From: Neodiprion pinetum
Taxonomy: Eukaryota > Arthropoda > Insecta > Hymenoptera > Diprionidae
Length of the DNA: 64,000 nucleotides
Reading direction: 5' to 3'
Assembly: GCF_021155775.2 (NCBI RefSeq)
Contig: NC_060235.2
Location: forward strand, 20,389,598-20,453,597
Position 1 is the first letter of the stretch. Each line of letters starts with the position of its first letter. The notes under the pieces were generated by a model that saw nothing but the letters and a program-made list of their open reading frames with translations, was not told the DNA's origin and did not search any database. Made by a program: the position numbers and the translations under genes. Positions 63,512 through 64,000 of the stretch are shown piece by piece.

Positions 63512-64000
63512 AGTCTCCTTTTTCTCTTTTGCTTGAACTTTCCTTATCGCATATCATTGTATCAAATTAACGGAACCGCGATCGTAAATTTATTTTATCT
63601 CGTACTATTTACAAAACACTGGCGCTTACTTCGGCAAAATGCCAATGCCAGATATACCGGCTGTTAAATTAATATTTATTATATCCATATTGTATCGTAA
63701 ATTGTTCTAATCGATACCGCATGTGATTTAGTTCGTTTCGAAAAAGATCAGCGTCATTGTTTAGATATAGAAGAAATACAAAAATTGCATCGATTTTTAT
63801 TCGAATTTATTCGTTTTAAGTTGTTCATTTTGATTTTTATAAATGTCCGAAATATTTAGCGACAGCAATGATTTGGATACATTTTACGAAATTTGTCACT
63901 GCTTCGCATTACGTAAAATAAGTGTAAATAGAAAGTTGATAGTTTTTAATAATTATAGTCAAATTACATTCGACACTACGACACTTATCAATAATTGTTT
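62715..64000. other. Non-coding end of the window
   Basis: AT-rich sequence with no supported gene, dominated by the long CT/CCCT microsatellite at 63327-63508. Open frames through the microsatellite encode only Ser/Leu/Pro repeats and are rejected. Confidence 0.4.
63327..63508. repeat. Compound (CT)n-(CGCT)n-(CCCT)n-(CT)n microsatellite
   Basis: About 180 bp of pure pyrimidine repeat: a CT block, three CGCT units, about a dozen CCCT units, then a second long CT block. By far the longest simple repeat in the window. Confidence 0.97.

Noticed and set aside
63275..63667. 130-codon Ser/Leu/Pro open frame
   Set aside because: Translation of the CT/CCCT microsatellite.

Overview
This is nuclear eukaryotic DNA from an arthropod, most likely an insect. 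It is AT-rich, with short exons bounded by GT-AG introns and many small terminal-inverted-repeat elements. The muscle myosin light chain has the Lys-rich then Ala/Pro/Glu-rich head seen in insect flight-muscle regulatory light chains. The Glu-Pro run would fit a hymenopteran such as a sawfly, but that placement is an inference. All gene models below were spliced by hand and checked for exon-to-exon reading phase. They have no transcript support.

The first half is gene-dense. (1) 488-8847 (+): a six-exon FAHD2-type fumarylacetoacetate-hydrolase-domain protein with a presequence. Its 4.9-kb second intron holds a piggyBac-like MITE, a 0.7-kb fold-back element and a poly(A)-tailed insertion scar. 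(2) 10192-15097 (-): an eleven-exon, 727-residue M3 peptidase of the oligopeptidase A type with a mitochondrial-type presequence. The HExxH motif reads AKFGH and the distal Glu zinc ligand is Gly, so it is probably a pseudo-peptidase. (3) 15948-17860 (+): a divergently transcribed six-exon gene for a basic 260-residue protein I do not recognise; all five of its introns are phase 2. (4) 20374-23874 (+): muscle myosin regulatory light chain (Mlc2), with the ATG alone at the end of exon 1. (5) 28722-30253 (+): a diverged tandem paralogue of Mlc2 with nearly the same exon layout, its own TATA box and a long acidic/Ser-rich head. (6) 30591-31463 (-), first exon unresolved: PLPBP/YggS, the pyridoxal-phosphate homeostasis protein, tail-to-tail with the Mlc2 paralogue.

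From about 33 kb to 64 kb I find no recognisable coding exon. The stretch could be a giant intron, a 5' regulatory domain or a gene desert. It holds microsatellites, a ~125-bp tandem array, a third fold-back element and most copies of a ~430-bp MITE family whose members range from near-identical to barely recognisable.

The most unusual points are the inactivated but intact M3 peptidase, the Mlc2 tandem duplication, the three unrelated long fold-back elements, and the orphan gene sharing a divergent promoter region with the M3 gene. No CRISPR, rRNA or convincing tRNA was seen.
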